Below are positions 1-4,825 of a stretch of DNA of 8,390 bases, piece after piece. Position 1 is the first letter of the stretch. Each line of letters opens with the position of its first letter. The stretch comes from an uncultured Peptococcaceae bacterium (GTDB lineage: Bacteria; Bacillota; Desulfotomaculia; Desulfotomaculales; Desulfallaceae), in NCBI GenBank assembly GCA_913064925.1, contig CAJYBN010000122.1:1-8390 (forward strand). Reading direction: 5' to 3'. The translations under genes and the position numbers were made by a program. The notes under the pieces are model-generated. The model did no database searches, had not been told where the DNA came from, and saw nothing but the letters and a program-made list of their open reading frames with translations.

Positions 1-19
1 GGGGGCGCAGCCTTTACCC

Positions 20-47
20 TTGACAGAACCCAGGAGAAAGCTATAAT
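20..47 (+). promoter_or_regulatory. Strong sigma-A type promoter at left edge
   Basis: A perfect -35 box TTGACA (20-25) and a perfect -10 box TATAAT (42-47) are separated by 16 bp. Transcription would start near position 54 and run rightward, towards the 3' end of the convergent transposase gene. No convincing gene follows within 300 bp. The promoter may serve a small RNA, a small peptide frame (77-178), or a gene broken up when the neighbouring DNA was rearranged. The boxes are seen directly; activity is inferred. Confidence 0.6.
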
Positions 48-309
48 GATTTAACAATTGACCGGATTGGGTTTGCATGATATTTAACTCAACTAAATAT
101 GGAGAAGAACCAAAAAAATTAGGTGAGGCATTAATCACCGTTCGCGTAGAACTTTTTGGATGGACTTCCTGTGATTAATGCTTGCCTTATCCAAAGTAGC
201 CGCAGCATCCTTGAAGGAGGGTAAAAAACTCTTTTAATCCGAAGAACGACTGAAGGAGTTTGAAAAATTCTCCAGAGCACAATCAAATTAGAACATTAAA
301 AGTTTTTGA
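48..309. other. Gene-poor stretch with a 33-codon open frame
   Basis: No protein gene is recognised here. One plus-strand frame opens at ATG 77 and stops at TAA 176-178 (33 codons, beginning MIFNSTKYGEEPKKLGEA). It has no good Shine-Dalgarno site but lies just downstream of the strong promoter at 20-47. A second open stretch in another frame (about 185-290, interrupted by one stop near 235) reads like lysine/glutamate-rich protein (KEFEKFSRAQSN near its end). It could be debris of an older gene. SD-like strings at 213-220 and 253-258 have no start codon at a useful distance. I cannot assign a function. Confidence 0.25.
128..181. repeat. Perfect 11-bp inverted repeat (hairpin)
   Basis: The arms GCATTAATCAC (128-138) and GTGATTAATGC (171-181) are perfect reverse complements around a 32-nt loop. 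In RNA the stem can extend by a G-U and an A-U pair to 13 pairs. The right arm contains the stop codon of the 33-codon frame. No U-run follows, so it is not a typical terminator. It could stabilise a small RNA made from the promoter at 20-47, be an operator, or be the remnant ends of a small element. Confidence 0.5.
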
Positions 310-1506
310 CTATAGCAAAGGAAAGTTGGCATACTGAATTTTTACGTGAATTTTTCTCAAAAAATTGTACTGAGCCATAGTTTCGTTCACAGGTAATTTT
401 TTGTAAGGAGTATCCCAGGGTATTATTGATATATCAAAGAGATCTTTGATAAAAAGAGATAGATAATCCAGGTTAACAACAGGCATAGCCCCGATAGCTG
501 GATGATATATAGTTTTATAATATTTTAAAGCTTCCATAGGAGTTTTGCCTTTCATATTAGAACCAAAATGAGGTCTTTGGTAGTTATAATAGCATATCCA
601 GTTTTGAGCTAGAATCATAAATGTTTGAACATCAGTATCAAGGTTTATATTCACAGAATAAAACTCTTCATCATCCGTTCTATGAGATCGTTCCACATAG
701 CTATTAGCTTCTTTTTTTGCTGGAGGAATATTAAGCAATAGAGTATTCAAATGATCGAAGATATAAGACTGTATCAATTTATGTTTTCTAGAGGTTGAAA
801 CACCACCGAATTCTTCACCATTATCAGTTTGGAAAAACAGGCGGTGTTTAACCCCGAAAGTTCTCAACCATGATTCAATTAAGAGCATAAAAGTTAGCCC
901 ATTTATAAAGCTTAAAGAATGTGCATAAGCTATAAACCGAAGTCTTGTTTTAACATCGATAGCAGTGTATTGATAAAGGGGTAATTTATTTTTAAATATT
1001 GCGGCATAGACTGTATGAGGTAAAGCCTTTTGATCAGCGATATGTTTAGTATCGAACTGGAAGAATTGTAGAGGTTTAAAAGCATTTAAATCAGTGTAAT
1101 ATCGTTTAGAACCGTTTTTAGTTTGTATTTTTCGACACCGTATTCCATAACGTCTGAGGATATTTCTGATAGTGTAGGGAGACAGAGATATTCCCATAGA
1201 ACGCTTTAAGTTGAAAGCCAATCTTATAGGTCCCAGGTTGGTAGACTTGGCCAATTTAACAACGATGTCTTCGATGTGTTTAGGAGTTCTGTTGGGCATA
1301 GGGGATTTAGGCCCACGTTTTAAGATACATGTCTGAAGGTTTTGATTAGATTCAAGATACCGTTTTCGGAGTTTATAGACCCATCTAACAGAGATACCCA
1401 TGATTTTAGCGACTTCCTTAGGTGAATGACTTTCAAGTAAAGAAATAACAGTTTGAACAGCAGCCTGGGGATTTCCAGACCGTTTTAATTTTTGGTATAA
1501 TGACAT
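310..1506 (-). CDS. DDE transposase / integrase-core protein (IS481-like)
   Basis: This protein of about 398 aa catalyses cut-and-join reactions at the IS ends. I chose ATG 1506-1504 because AAGGAGTGA sits 8 nt upstream. The frame stays open to ATG 1662, but that 52-residue extension lies partly outside the IS and has no family features. A helix-turn-helix spans about residues 28-52 (SPKEVAKIMGISVRWVYKLR). A second basic, DNA-binding-like region runs to about 130. The RNase H-fold core starts near 147. The catalytic triad is most likely D152 (QFDTKH), D228 (QTDNGEEFGG) and E272 (YVERSHR), followed by the typical YYNYQRPHFGSNMKGKTPMEAL segment (307-327). The C-terminus is odd: the frame passes through the left inverted repeat (residues about 372-378), so roughly the last 18-20 residues come from flanking DNA, with the stop at 312-310. 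The catalytic core looks intact, so it may be active. The exact IS family is less certain than the DDE fold. Confidence 0.85.
   Translation of the reverse strand: MSLYQKLKRSGNPQAAVQTVISLLESHSPKEVAKIMGISVRWVYKLRKRYLESNQNLQTCILKRGPKSPMPNRTPKHIEDIVVKLAKSTNLGPIRLAFNLKRSMGISLSPYTIRNILRRYGIRCRKIQTKNGSKRYYTDLNAFKPLQFFQFDTKHIADQKALPHTVYAAIFKNKLPLYQYTAIDVKTRLRFIAYAHSLSFINGLTFMLLIESWLRTFGVKHRLFFQTDNGEEFGGVSTSRKHKLIQSYIFDHLNTLLLNIPPAKKEANSYVERSHRTDDEEFYSVNINLDTDVQTFMILAQNWICYYNYQRPHFGSNMKGKTPMEALKYYKTIYHPAIGAMPVVNLDYLSLFIKDLFDISIIPWDTPYKKLPVNETMAQYNFLRKIHVKIQYANFPLL
374..392 (+). repeat. Left inverted repeat of the IS
   Basis: GCCATAGTTTCGTTCACAG matches the right repeat (1608-1626, reverse complement) at 18 of 19 positions. 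It lies within the 3' end of the transposase frame. Immediately outside it at 349-366 is an AT-only inverted repeat (AATTTTT / AAAAATT), which may be the kind of palindromic target into which the element inserted. Confidence 0.75.
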
Positions 1507-1507
1507 T

Positions 1508-1576
1508 GGGTGGGTCACTCCTTTCGGGTATTGAGGTTTTGTTTCCATATCAATAATACCCCAAGGATACCCACCC
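1508..1576 (-). promoter_or_regulatory. Hairpin able to mask transposase ribosome-binding site
   Basis: In the transposase mRNA, GGGUGGGU (1576-1569) is perfectly complementary to ACCCACCC (1515-1508), which occupies the spacer between the SD (AAGGAGTGA) and the ATG at 1506. Pairing would block initiation. A possible internal promoter, TTGAAA (1583-1578) with TATTAT (1558-1553) and a long 19-bp spacer, would start transcripts near 1546, downstream of the first arm. Only transcripts entering from outside the IS would then fold. Protection against read-in of this type is known for IS10-like elements. The pairing is seen; the function is inferred. Confidence 0.4.
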
Positions 1577-1607
1577 TTTTCAATATTTTTTTTAATTTTT
1601 TCATTTT

Positions 1608-1626
1608 CTGTGAACGAAACTCTGGC
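1608..1626 (-). repeat. Right inverted repeat of the IS
   Basis: CTGTGAACGAAACTCTGGC is the inverted partner of the left repeat with a single mismatch. It lies about 100 bp upstream of the transposase start and about 30 bp from the -35 box of the transporter promoter. Confidence 0.75.
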
Positions 1627-1655
1627 CTTTCTACAAAGAAAAAGCAAAGTGAGGC

Positions 1656-1684
1656 TTGACAAATTTTAAACAATTTGTCATAAT
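1656..1684 (+). promoter_or_regulatory. Sigma-A promoter of the transporter operon
   Basis: A perfect -35 box TTGACA (1656-1661) and the -10 box CATAAT (1679-1684) have the ideal 17-bp spacing. The start point should be near 1691, giving a leader of about 190 nt before the first transporter gene. The promoter lies about 20 bp outside the inferred right end of the IS. It faces the operon and is divergent from the transposase. Confidence 0.75.
1657..1680. promoter_or_regulatory. Operator-like palindrome over the promoter
   Basis: TGACAAATT (1657-1665) and AATTTGTCA (1672-1680) are perfect 9-bp inverted arms around TTAAAC. The palindrome covers most of the -35 box, the whole spacer and the first bases of the -10 box, so a dimeric protein bound here would block RNA polymerase. 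It does not match the E. coli-type NikR site (GTATGA-N16-TCATAC), a Fur box or a Rex site that I know. The regulator is unknown, and no regulator gene is present in the window. Confidence 0.5.
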
Positions 1685-1729
1685 ATTGTGTGACGCGAAT
1701 AAAAAGTGAAAACAAAAAAACGGAATCAT

Positions 1730-1795
1730 TACAACCATGAAGGTTGTATCATCCTGTGAAAGGATGACTGACTTTCATGGTTTTTTGTTTGTTTT
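1730..1795 (+). promoter_or_regulatory. Attenuator-like leader with exclusive hairpins
   Basis: The leader can form hairpin A, TACAACC (1730-1736) with GGTTGTA (1742-1748), loop ATGAA. It can also form hairpin B, TCATCCT (1749-1755) with AGGATGA (1761-1767), loop GTGAA. Alternatively 1733-1743 pairs with 1772-1782 (11 pairs, one G-U), enclosing hairpin B and leading into a U-run. Hairpin A and the long stem share 1733-1743, so they exclude each other. This is the antiterminator/terminator layout seen in attenuators and riboswitches. Only about 40 nt of A-rich leader precede hairpin A, leaving little room for a large aptamer. I recognise no known riboswitch consensus. Confidence 0.45.
1733..1795 (+). 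terminator. Rho-independent terminator in the operon leader
   Basis: The stem AACCATGAAGG (1733-1743) / CTTTCATGGTT (1772-1782), with a 7-bp hairpin nested inside it, runs straight into TTTTTTGTTTGTTTT (1781-1795). An upstream GAAAACAAA (1708-1716) can also pair with TTTGTTTTC (1788-1796), making the whole of 1708-1796 a long imperfect palindrome that might also stop minus-strand transcription. It lies between promoter and operon, so full-strength termination would silence the transporter. Regulated read-through is likely. Confidence 0.6.
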
Positions 1796-1802
1796 CGGGA
1801 AA

Positions 1803-1851
1803 GAACCGGCCATGAAGGCCTTACGCTCGGTGAAGAAAGCGGGGGTTTTTT
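1803..1851 (+). promoter_or_regulatory. Second leader hairpin region before the first permease gene
   Basis: GGCC-ATGAA-GGCC (1808-1820) repeats the nine bases CCATGAAGG found in the first leader hairpin (1735-1743) and presents the same ATGAA loop. Flanking ACCG (1805-1808) can pair with CGGT (1828-1831) as an alternative extended stem. A short CGCT (1824-1827) / AGCG (1838-1841) hairpin then leads through GGGG into TTTTTT (1846-1851), a weak terminator candidate. The element duplicates, in miniature, the layout of the 1730-1795 region. Confidence 0.3.
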
Positions 1852-1879
1852 ATGGTTTTCGGTAGTCTGGGAGTGGTTG

Positions 1880-2827
1880 ATGGTGAAGCGTTATCTTTGC
1901 AAACGTTTACTTTATCTTCTGCCGGTAATGCTGGGAGTTTCCCTCATTACCTTCGGACTGATTAACCTGGCTCCCGGGGATCCGGCTGAAATTATCCTGC
2001 GGGCCGGCGGCGTGGAACCTACGCGCGAAGCTGTGGAGGCTCTGCGCGAAGAACTCGGTCTCAATGATCCGGTTTATGTGCAGTACCTGCGCTGGTTGTG
2101 GAATGTTCTGCATTTTGACCTGGGCACGTCCTTTCGCACCGGTATGCCGGTAACACAGGAGCTTTGGGCGCGCTTTCCTGCTACCCTGGAACTGACCCTG
2201 GCGGCGATGGTGGTCATGGTTTTGCTGGCCGTACCGGCAGGGATACTATCGGCCCTGTACCGGCACACATTTATAGATCACTTCAGCCGAATTTGTGCCC
2301 TTGTGGGAGCTTCGCTGCCTAGTTTTTGGAAAGGGCTTATGCTTATTTACTTCCTGGCCGTGGTTTGGGGGATTTTTCCGGTGATGGGGCGGGGCGGGTT
2401 AAGACATCTGGTGCTTCCGGCGGTAACTCTGGGTTTTGGTATGGCTGCTGTCTATACTCGTATTTTGCGGGCCAGTATGCTTGACGTATTTGGGCAGGAG
2501 TATATCAAGGTGGCCCGGGCCAAGGGTTTGAAAGAAAGGTGGGTGATAGGGCGGCATGCCCTGAAAAACGCTCTTCTTCCGGTAGTAACCCTTTTCGGTA
2601 TGAGCCTTGGTCACCTGCTGGGGGGGACGGTTATCGTGGAAACCATTTTTGCATGGCCGGGGGTAGGTAAGTTTGTAGTGGAGGCTATTTTTAACAGAGA
2701 TTACCCTGTCATCCAGGGCTATGCCCTGTTTGTGGCGATAGTTTTTGTATTGGTCAACCTGCTCGTTGATATTTCTTATGTTTTTCTGGATCCGCGCATT
2801 CGCTTGGAAAGGGGCGCTGGGGAGTGA
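1880..2827 (+). CDS. nikB: ABC transporter permease, NikB-like
   Basis: This 315-aa integral membrane subunit forms half of the channel of a nickel/dipeptide/oligopeptide importer. The frame can begin at TTG 1877, but GGGAG (1869-1873) is spaced 6 nt from ATG 1880, so I start there. An N-terminal membrane helix (about residues 9-30) is followed by an extracellular segment, then about five more helices (roughly 101-126, 136-166, 175-197, 230-255 and 279-303). The EAA loop that docks onto the ATPases is at about 207-232 (EYIKVARAKGLKERWVIGRH). Segments LNDPVYVQYLRWLW and FNRDYPVIQGY closely resemble E. coli NikB as I remember it, while DppB is the main alternative. It is the first gene of the operon, its stop overlapping the next start (GTGA). 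Expression should depend on the promoter at 1656-1684 and the leader terminator. Confidence 0.85.
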   Translation: MVKRYLCKRLLYLLPVMLGVSLITFGLINLAPGDPAEIILRAGGVEPTREAVEALREELGLNDPVYVQYLRWLWNVLHFDLGTSFRTGMPVTQELWARFPATLELTLAAMVVMVLLAVPAGILSALYRHTFIDHFSRICALVGASLPSFWKGLMLIYFLAVVWGIFPVMGRGGLRHLVLPAVTLGFGMAAVYTRILRASMLDVFGQEYIKVARAKGLKERWVIGRHALKNALLPVVTLFGMSLGHLLGGTVIVETIFAWPGVGKFVVEAIFNRDYPVIQGYALFVAIVFVLVNLLVDISYVFLDPRIRLERGAGE

Positions 2828-3753
2828 ACGGCGGCCTGCGGAAAAAACACGGTTTTCCGGCCGGAAGGATCGTGCGGGAAAAGCCGGGTCAGCACCCGGA
2901 AAGTGCTGAGGGGCTGGTAGGACCGGCGCTGCAAAGGTTGAAGGGGGACAAGTTGGCTCTGTTGGGTCTGGCCGTTATTGCCGTTATGGTGGCCGTGGGC
3001 TTTCTGGCACCATACCTGGCACCCAATGACCCCGAAAAGGTGGTGCTTACCCAGAAACTAGCGCCTCCTTCGGCAGCGTATCCTCTGGGTACCGACCACC
3101 TGGGGCGCTGCCTTCTTTCGCGCCTCATTTACGGGACCCGGGTTTCTTTGAGTACGGCAGCCATTGCTTTGGCGACCATCATGCTCATAAGCATTCCGGT
3201 TGGTACCGCTGCGGGTTACGTGGGAGGGTGGGTAGATAACTTAATCATGCGCATTATTGATGTTTTGCTTGCTTTTCCGGGCCTTATTCTGGCACTGGTT
3301 ATTGCCGGCATGCTGGGGCCGGGTTTATTGAACGTGATGATTGCCATCGCATCGGTGTGGTGGGTCGGTTACGCCCGGGTTATTCGCGGTATCGTCCTTT
3401 CCATTAAGGAGAAGGAATTCGTGCTGGCGGCCAGGAGCAGCGGCACCTCCCACTTTGGCATTATTGTGCGCCATATCCTGCCCCATGTACTTTCTCCGGT
3501 CATTGTTCTGGCCACCCTGGATATGGGTAGCCTTATTCTTGCCATTGCGGGGTTATCCTTTTTGGGTCTAGGGGCCCAGCCGCCTACTCCGGAGTGGGGA
3601 GCCATGCTCAACGACGGCAGGCCTTACATGCAGGTGGCCCCGCAGCTGATGATCTACCCCGGTCTGGCTATCATGACGGTTGTCCTGGCCTTTAATTTGC
3701 TGGGAGACGGCTTGCGCGATGCCCTGGACCCGCAGGGGACGCTGAGAAGGTAG
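2824..3753 (+). CDS. nikC: ABC transporter permease, NikC-like
   Basis: This is the second channel subunit, 309 aa, pairing with the NikB-like protein. The GTG start overlaps the upstream TGA by 4 bases (GTGA), which implies translational coupling. GTG 2872 with GGAAGGA just upstream is a possible alternative start. The first membrane helix is at about residues 44-65 (LALLGLAVIAVMVAVGFLAP). The family segment YPLGTDHLGRCLLSRLIYGT is at 86-105. The EAA loop is at about 199-224 (FVLAARSSGTSHFGIIVRHILP), and the hallmark SFLGLGAQPPTPEWGAMLND lies at 245-264. VLATLDMG and the PTPEWG...ND region resemble NikC. Residues 1-38 form a polar extension longer than in E. coli NikC, but such extensions occur in DppC-type proteins. 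The sequence looks intact. Confidence 0.85.
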   Translation: MNGGLRKKHGFPAGRIVREKPGQHPESAEGLVGPALQRLKGDKLALLGLAVIAVMVAVGFLAPYLAPNDPEKVVLTQKLAPPSAAYPLGTDHLGRCLLSRLIYGTRVSLSTAAIALATIMLISIPVGTAAGYVGGWVDNLIMRIIDVLLAFPGLILALVIAGMLGPGLLNVMIAIASVWWVGYARVIRGIVLSIKEKEFVLAARSSGTSHFGIIVRHILPHVLSPVIVLATLDMGSLILAIAGLSFLGLGAQPPTPEWGAMLNDGRPYMQVAPQLMIYPGLAIMTVVLAFNLLGDGLRDALDPQGTLRR

Positions 3754-3826
3754 GACCGGCGTGCGGCCCTAAGCACAGGGAGCCGCTCTCCGGTGGCGGT
3801 AGGACTATAGATAGGGAGGGGAGCAA

Positions 3827-4825
3827 ATGCCCGGCGATATCGTCCTGAGAGTAAACGACCTGTATACCCATTTTGTCACCCCGCACGGTGTGGTGAAGGC
3901 CGTTAACGGGGTCAGTTTTGCCGTCAGGGCCAGGCAGGTTCTGGGAGTGGTCGGGGAGAGCGGCTGCGGGAAAAGTGTTATGGCGCTCTCTCTTTTGGGA
4001 ATGGTGGAGCCACCGGGGAAAATTGTCAGCGGAGAAGTTTGGTTAAACGGGGTTAACCTGCTCGCTCTTTCCAAAGAGCAGCTGCGCCAGGTGCGCGGGA
4101 AGGAGATCGCCCTTGTTTTTCAGGACCCGATGACGTCGCTGAACCCCGTTCTGACGATCGGTACCCAGATCACGGAAACCATTCTTGCGCACCGGGCGGT
4201 TTCTAAAGCAAAGGCCCGTCAAAGGGCACTGGAACTTCTGGCCAAGGTGGGCCTGCCGCATCCGGAAAAGCTTTTTCACCGCTATCCCTTCCAGCTTTCC
4301 GGGGGACAGCGGCAGCGGGTGATGATGGCTATAGGTCTTTCCTTAAACCCTAAAGTTTTGATTGCCGACGAACCCACCACCGCCCTGGATGTCACCGTTC
4401 AGGCGCAGATCCTGGAAGAACTTACCCGCCTGAAAAGCGCGTTCAATACCGGGATTATTCTTATCACGCACGACCTTGGTATTGTTGCCGAAATGGCTGA
4501 TGACGTGGCCGTGATGTATGCGGGTTCTATTGTGGAATACGGTCCCGTGCTGGATATTTTTGAAAATCCCGGCCACCCCTATACCGTAGCGCTTCTTCAT
4601 TCTATCCCGCGTCTCGGTAAGGATGGCAAGGTTCTTGAACCCATCCGGGGGCAGCCGCCCAGCCTTCTCGACTTACCCGACCGGTGTGCTTTCAGGCCCC
4701 GCTGCCCGCAGGCAGGCAGGAAGTGTACGGGAAGGAAGCCTTTCCTGAAGGCGGTTGCTCCCGGTCACTATGTGGCCTGTCACTACGCGGCCGGCGGCCG
4801 CCCGGCGGAGGTAGGACTGGTATGA
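3827..4825 (+). CDS. ABC transporter ATPase, DppD/NikD-type
   Basis: One of two ATPases that power the importer, 332 aa. The ATG start is preceded by GGGAGGGGAG. Walker A is GESGCGKS (43-50), the Q-loop glutamine is Q99 (VFQDPMTSLNP), the signature is LSGGQ (157-161), Walker B is VLIADE (177-182), the D-loop is ALD (186-188) and the switch histidine is H215 (ITHDLG). All catalytic elements are present. The C-terminal oligopeptide-type (oligo_HPY) extension has four cysteines, C287, C293, C300 and C318 (CAFRPRCPQAGRKC...ACHY), a pattern reported to carry an iron-sulfur cluster in a thermophilic DppD. E. coli NikD lacks this extension, so the ATPase points to the Dpp/Opp branch. A 73-nt gap separates it from the nikC-like gene; it holds a short GC hairpin (3782-3797) but no terminator. 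Its stop overlaps the next start (ATGA). Confidence 0.88.
   Translation: MPGDIVLRVNDLYTHFVTPHGVVKAVNGVSFAVRARQVLGVVGESGCGKSVMALSLLGMVEPPGKIVSGEVWLNGVNLLALSKEQLRQVRGKEIALVFQDPMTSLNPVLTIGTQITETILAHRAVSKAKARQRALELLAKVGLPHPEKLFHRYPFQLSGGQRQRVMMAIGLSLNPKVLIADEPTTALDVTVQAQILEELTRLKSAFNTGIILITHDLGIVAEMADDVAVMYAGSIVEYGPVLDIFENPGHPYTVALLHSIPRLGKDGKVLEPIRGQPPSLLDLPDRCAFRPRCPQAGRKCTGRKPFLKAVAPGHYVACHYAAGGRPAEVGLV

Larger units (their letters stand above)
366..1635 (-). mobile_element. Insertion sequence, IS481/IS3-like, one transposase
   Basis: The element is defined by a DDE transposase gene on the minus strand and by inverted repeats near both sides. The repeats are GCCATAGTTTCGTTCACAG (374-392) and the reverse complement of GCCAGAGTTTCGTTCACAG (1608-1626), matching at 18 of 19 bases. 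Just outside each repeat lies TGTA (366-369; read on the minus strand at 1632-1635), spaced 4 bp on the left and 5 bp on the right. IS481-type termini commonly begin with TGT, so I place the ends at 366 and 1635, giving about 1.27 kb. The outer few bases are inferred. No clean target-site duplication is visible. The element is much more AT-rich than the operon beside it, consistent with acquisition. Its right end lies about 20 bp upstream of the -35 box of the transporter promoter. Confidence 0.7.

Noticed and set aside
359..1645. Target-site duplication flanking the IS
   Set aside because: Flanks AAAAT (left) and AAGAA (right) are both A-rich but do not match as a clean direct repeat.
1507..1662. 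Longer transposase start at ATG 1662 (or 1548)
   Set aside because: The ATG at 1506 has a well-spaced strong SD and gives the family-typical N-terminus; the 1662 start lies outside the inferred IS end and the extension contains nothing recognisable.
1515..1715. 66-codon minus-strand frame across the IS right end
   Set aside because: It overlaps the transposase leader, the inverted repeat and the operon promoter, and has no SD or recognisable protein features.
1691..1876. Known riboswitch (NiCo, cobalamin, fluoride, guanidine, SAM) in the leader
   Set aside because: None of the conserved cores I know is present and the space before the terminator is too short for the larger classes; a covariance-model search would settle it.
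4708..4720. Short GCAG tandem repeat (three units) in the first ATPase
   Set aside because: Only 13 bp, in frame within a conserved cysteine-rich tail (CPQAGRKC); most likely ordinary codon use, not a phase-variable tract.
4684..4821. Upstream extension of the second ATPase to ATG 4684
   Set aside because: The extension is the out-of-frame shadow of the first ATPase's C-terminus; the ATGA overlap and SD support ATG 4822.
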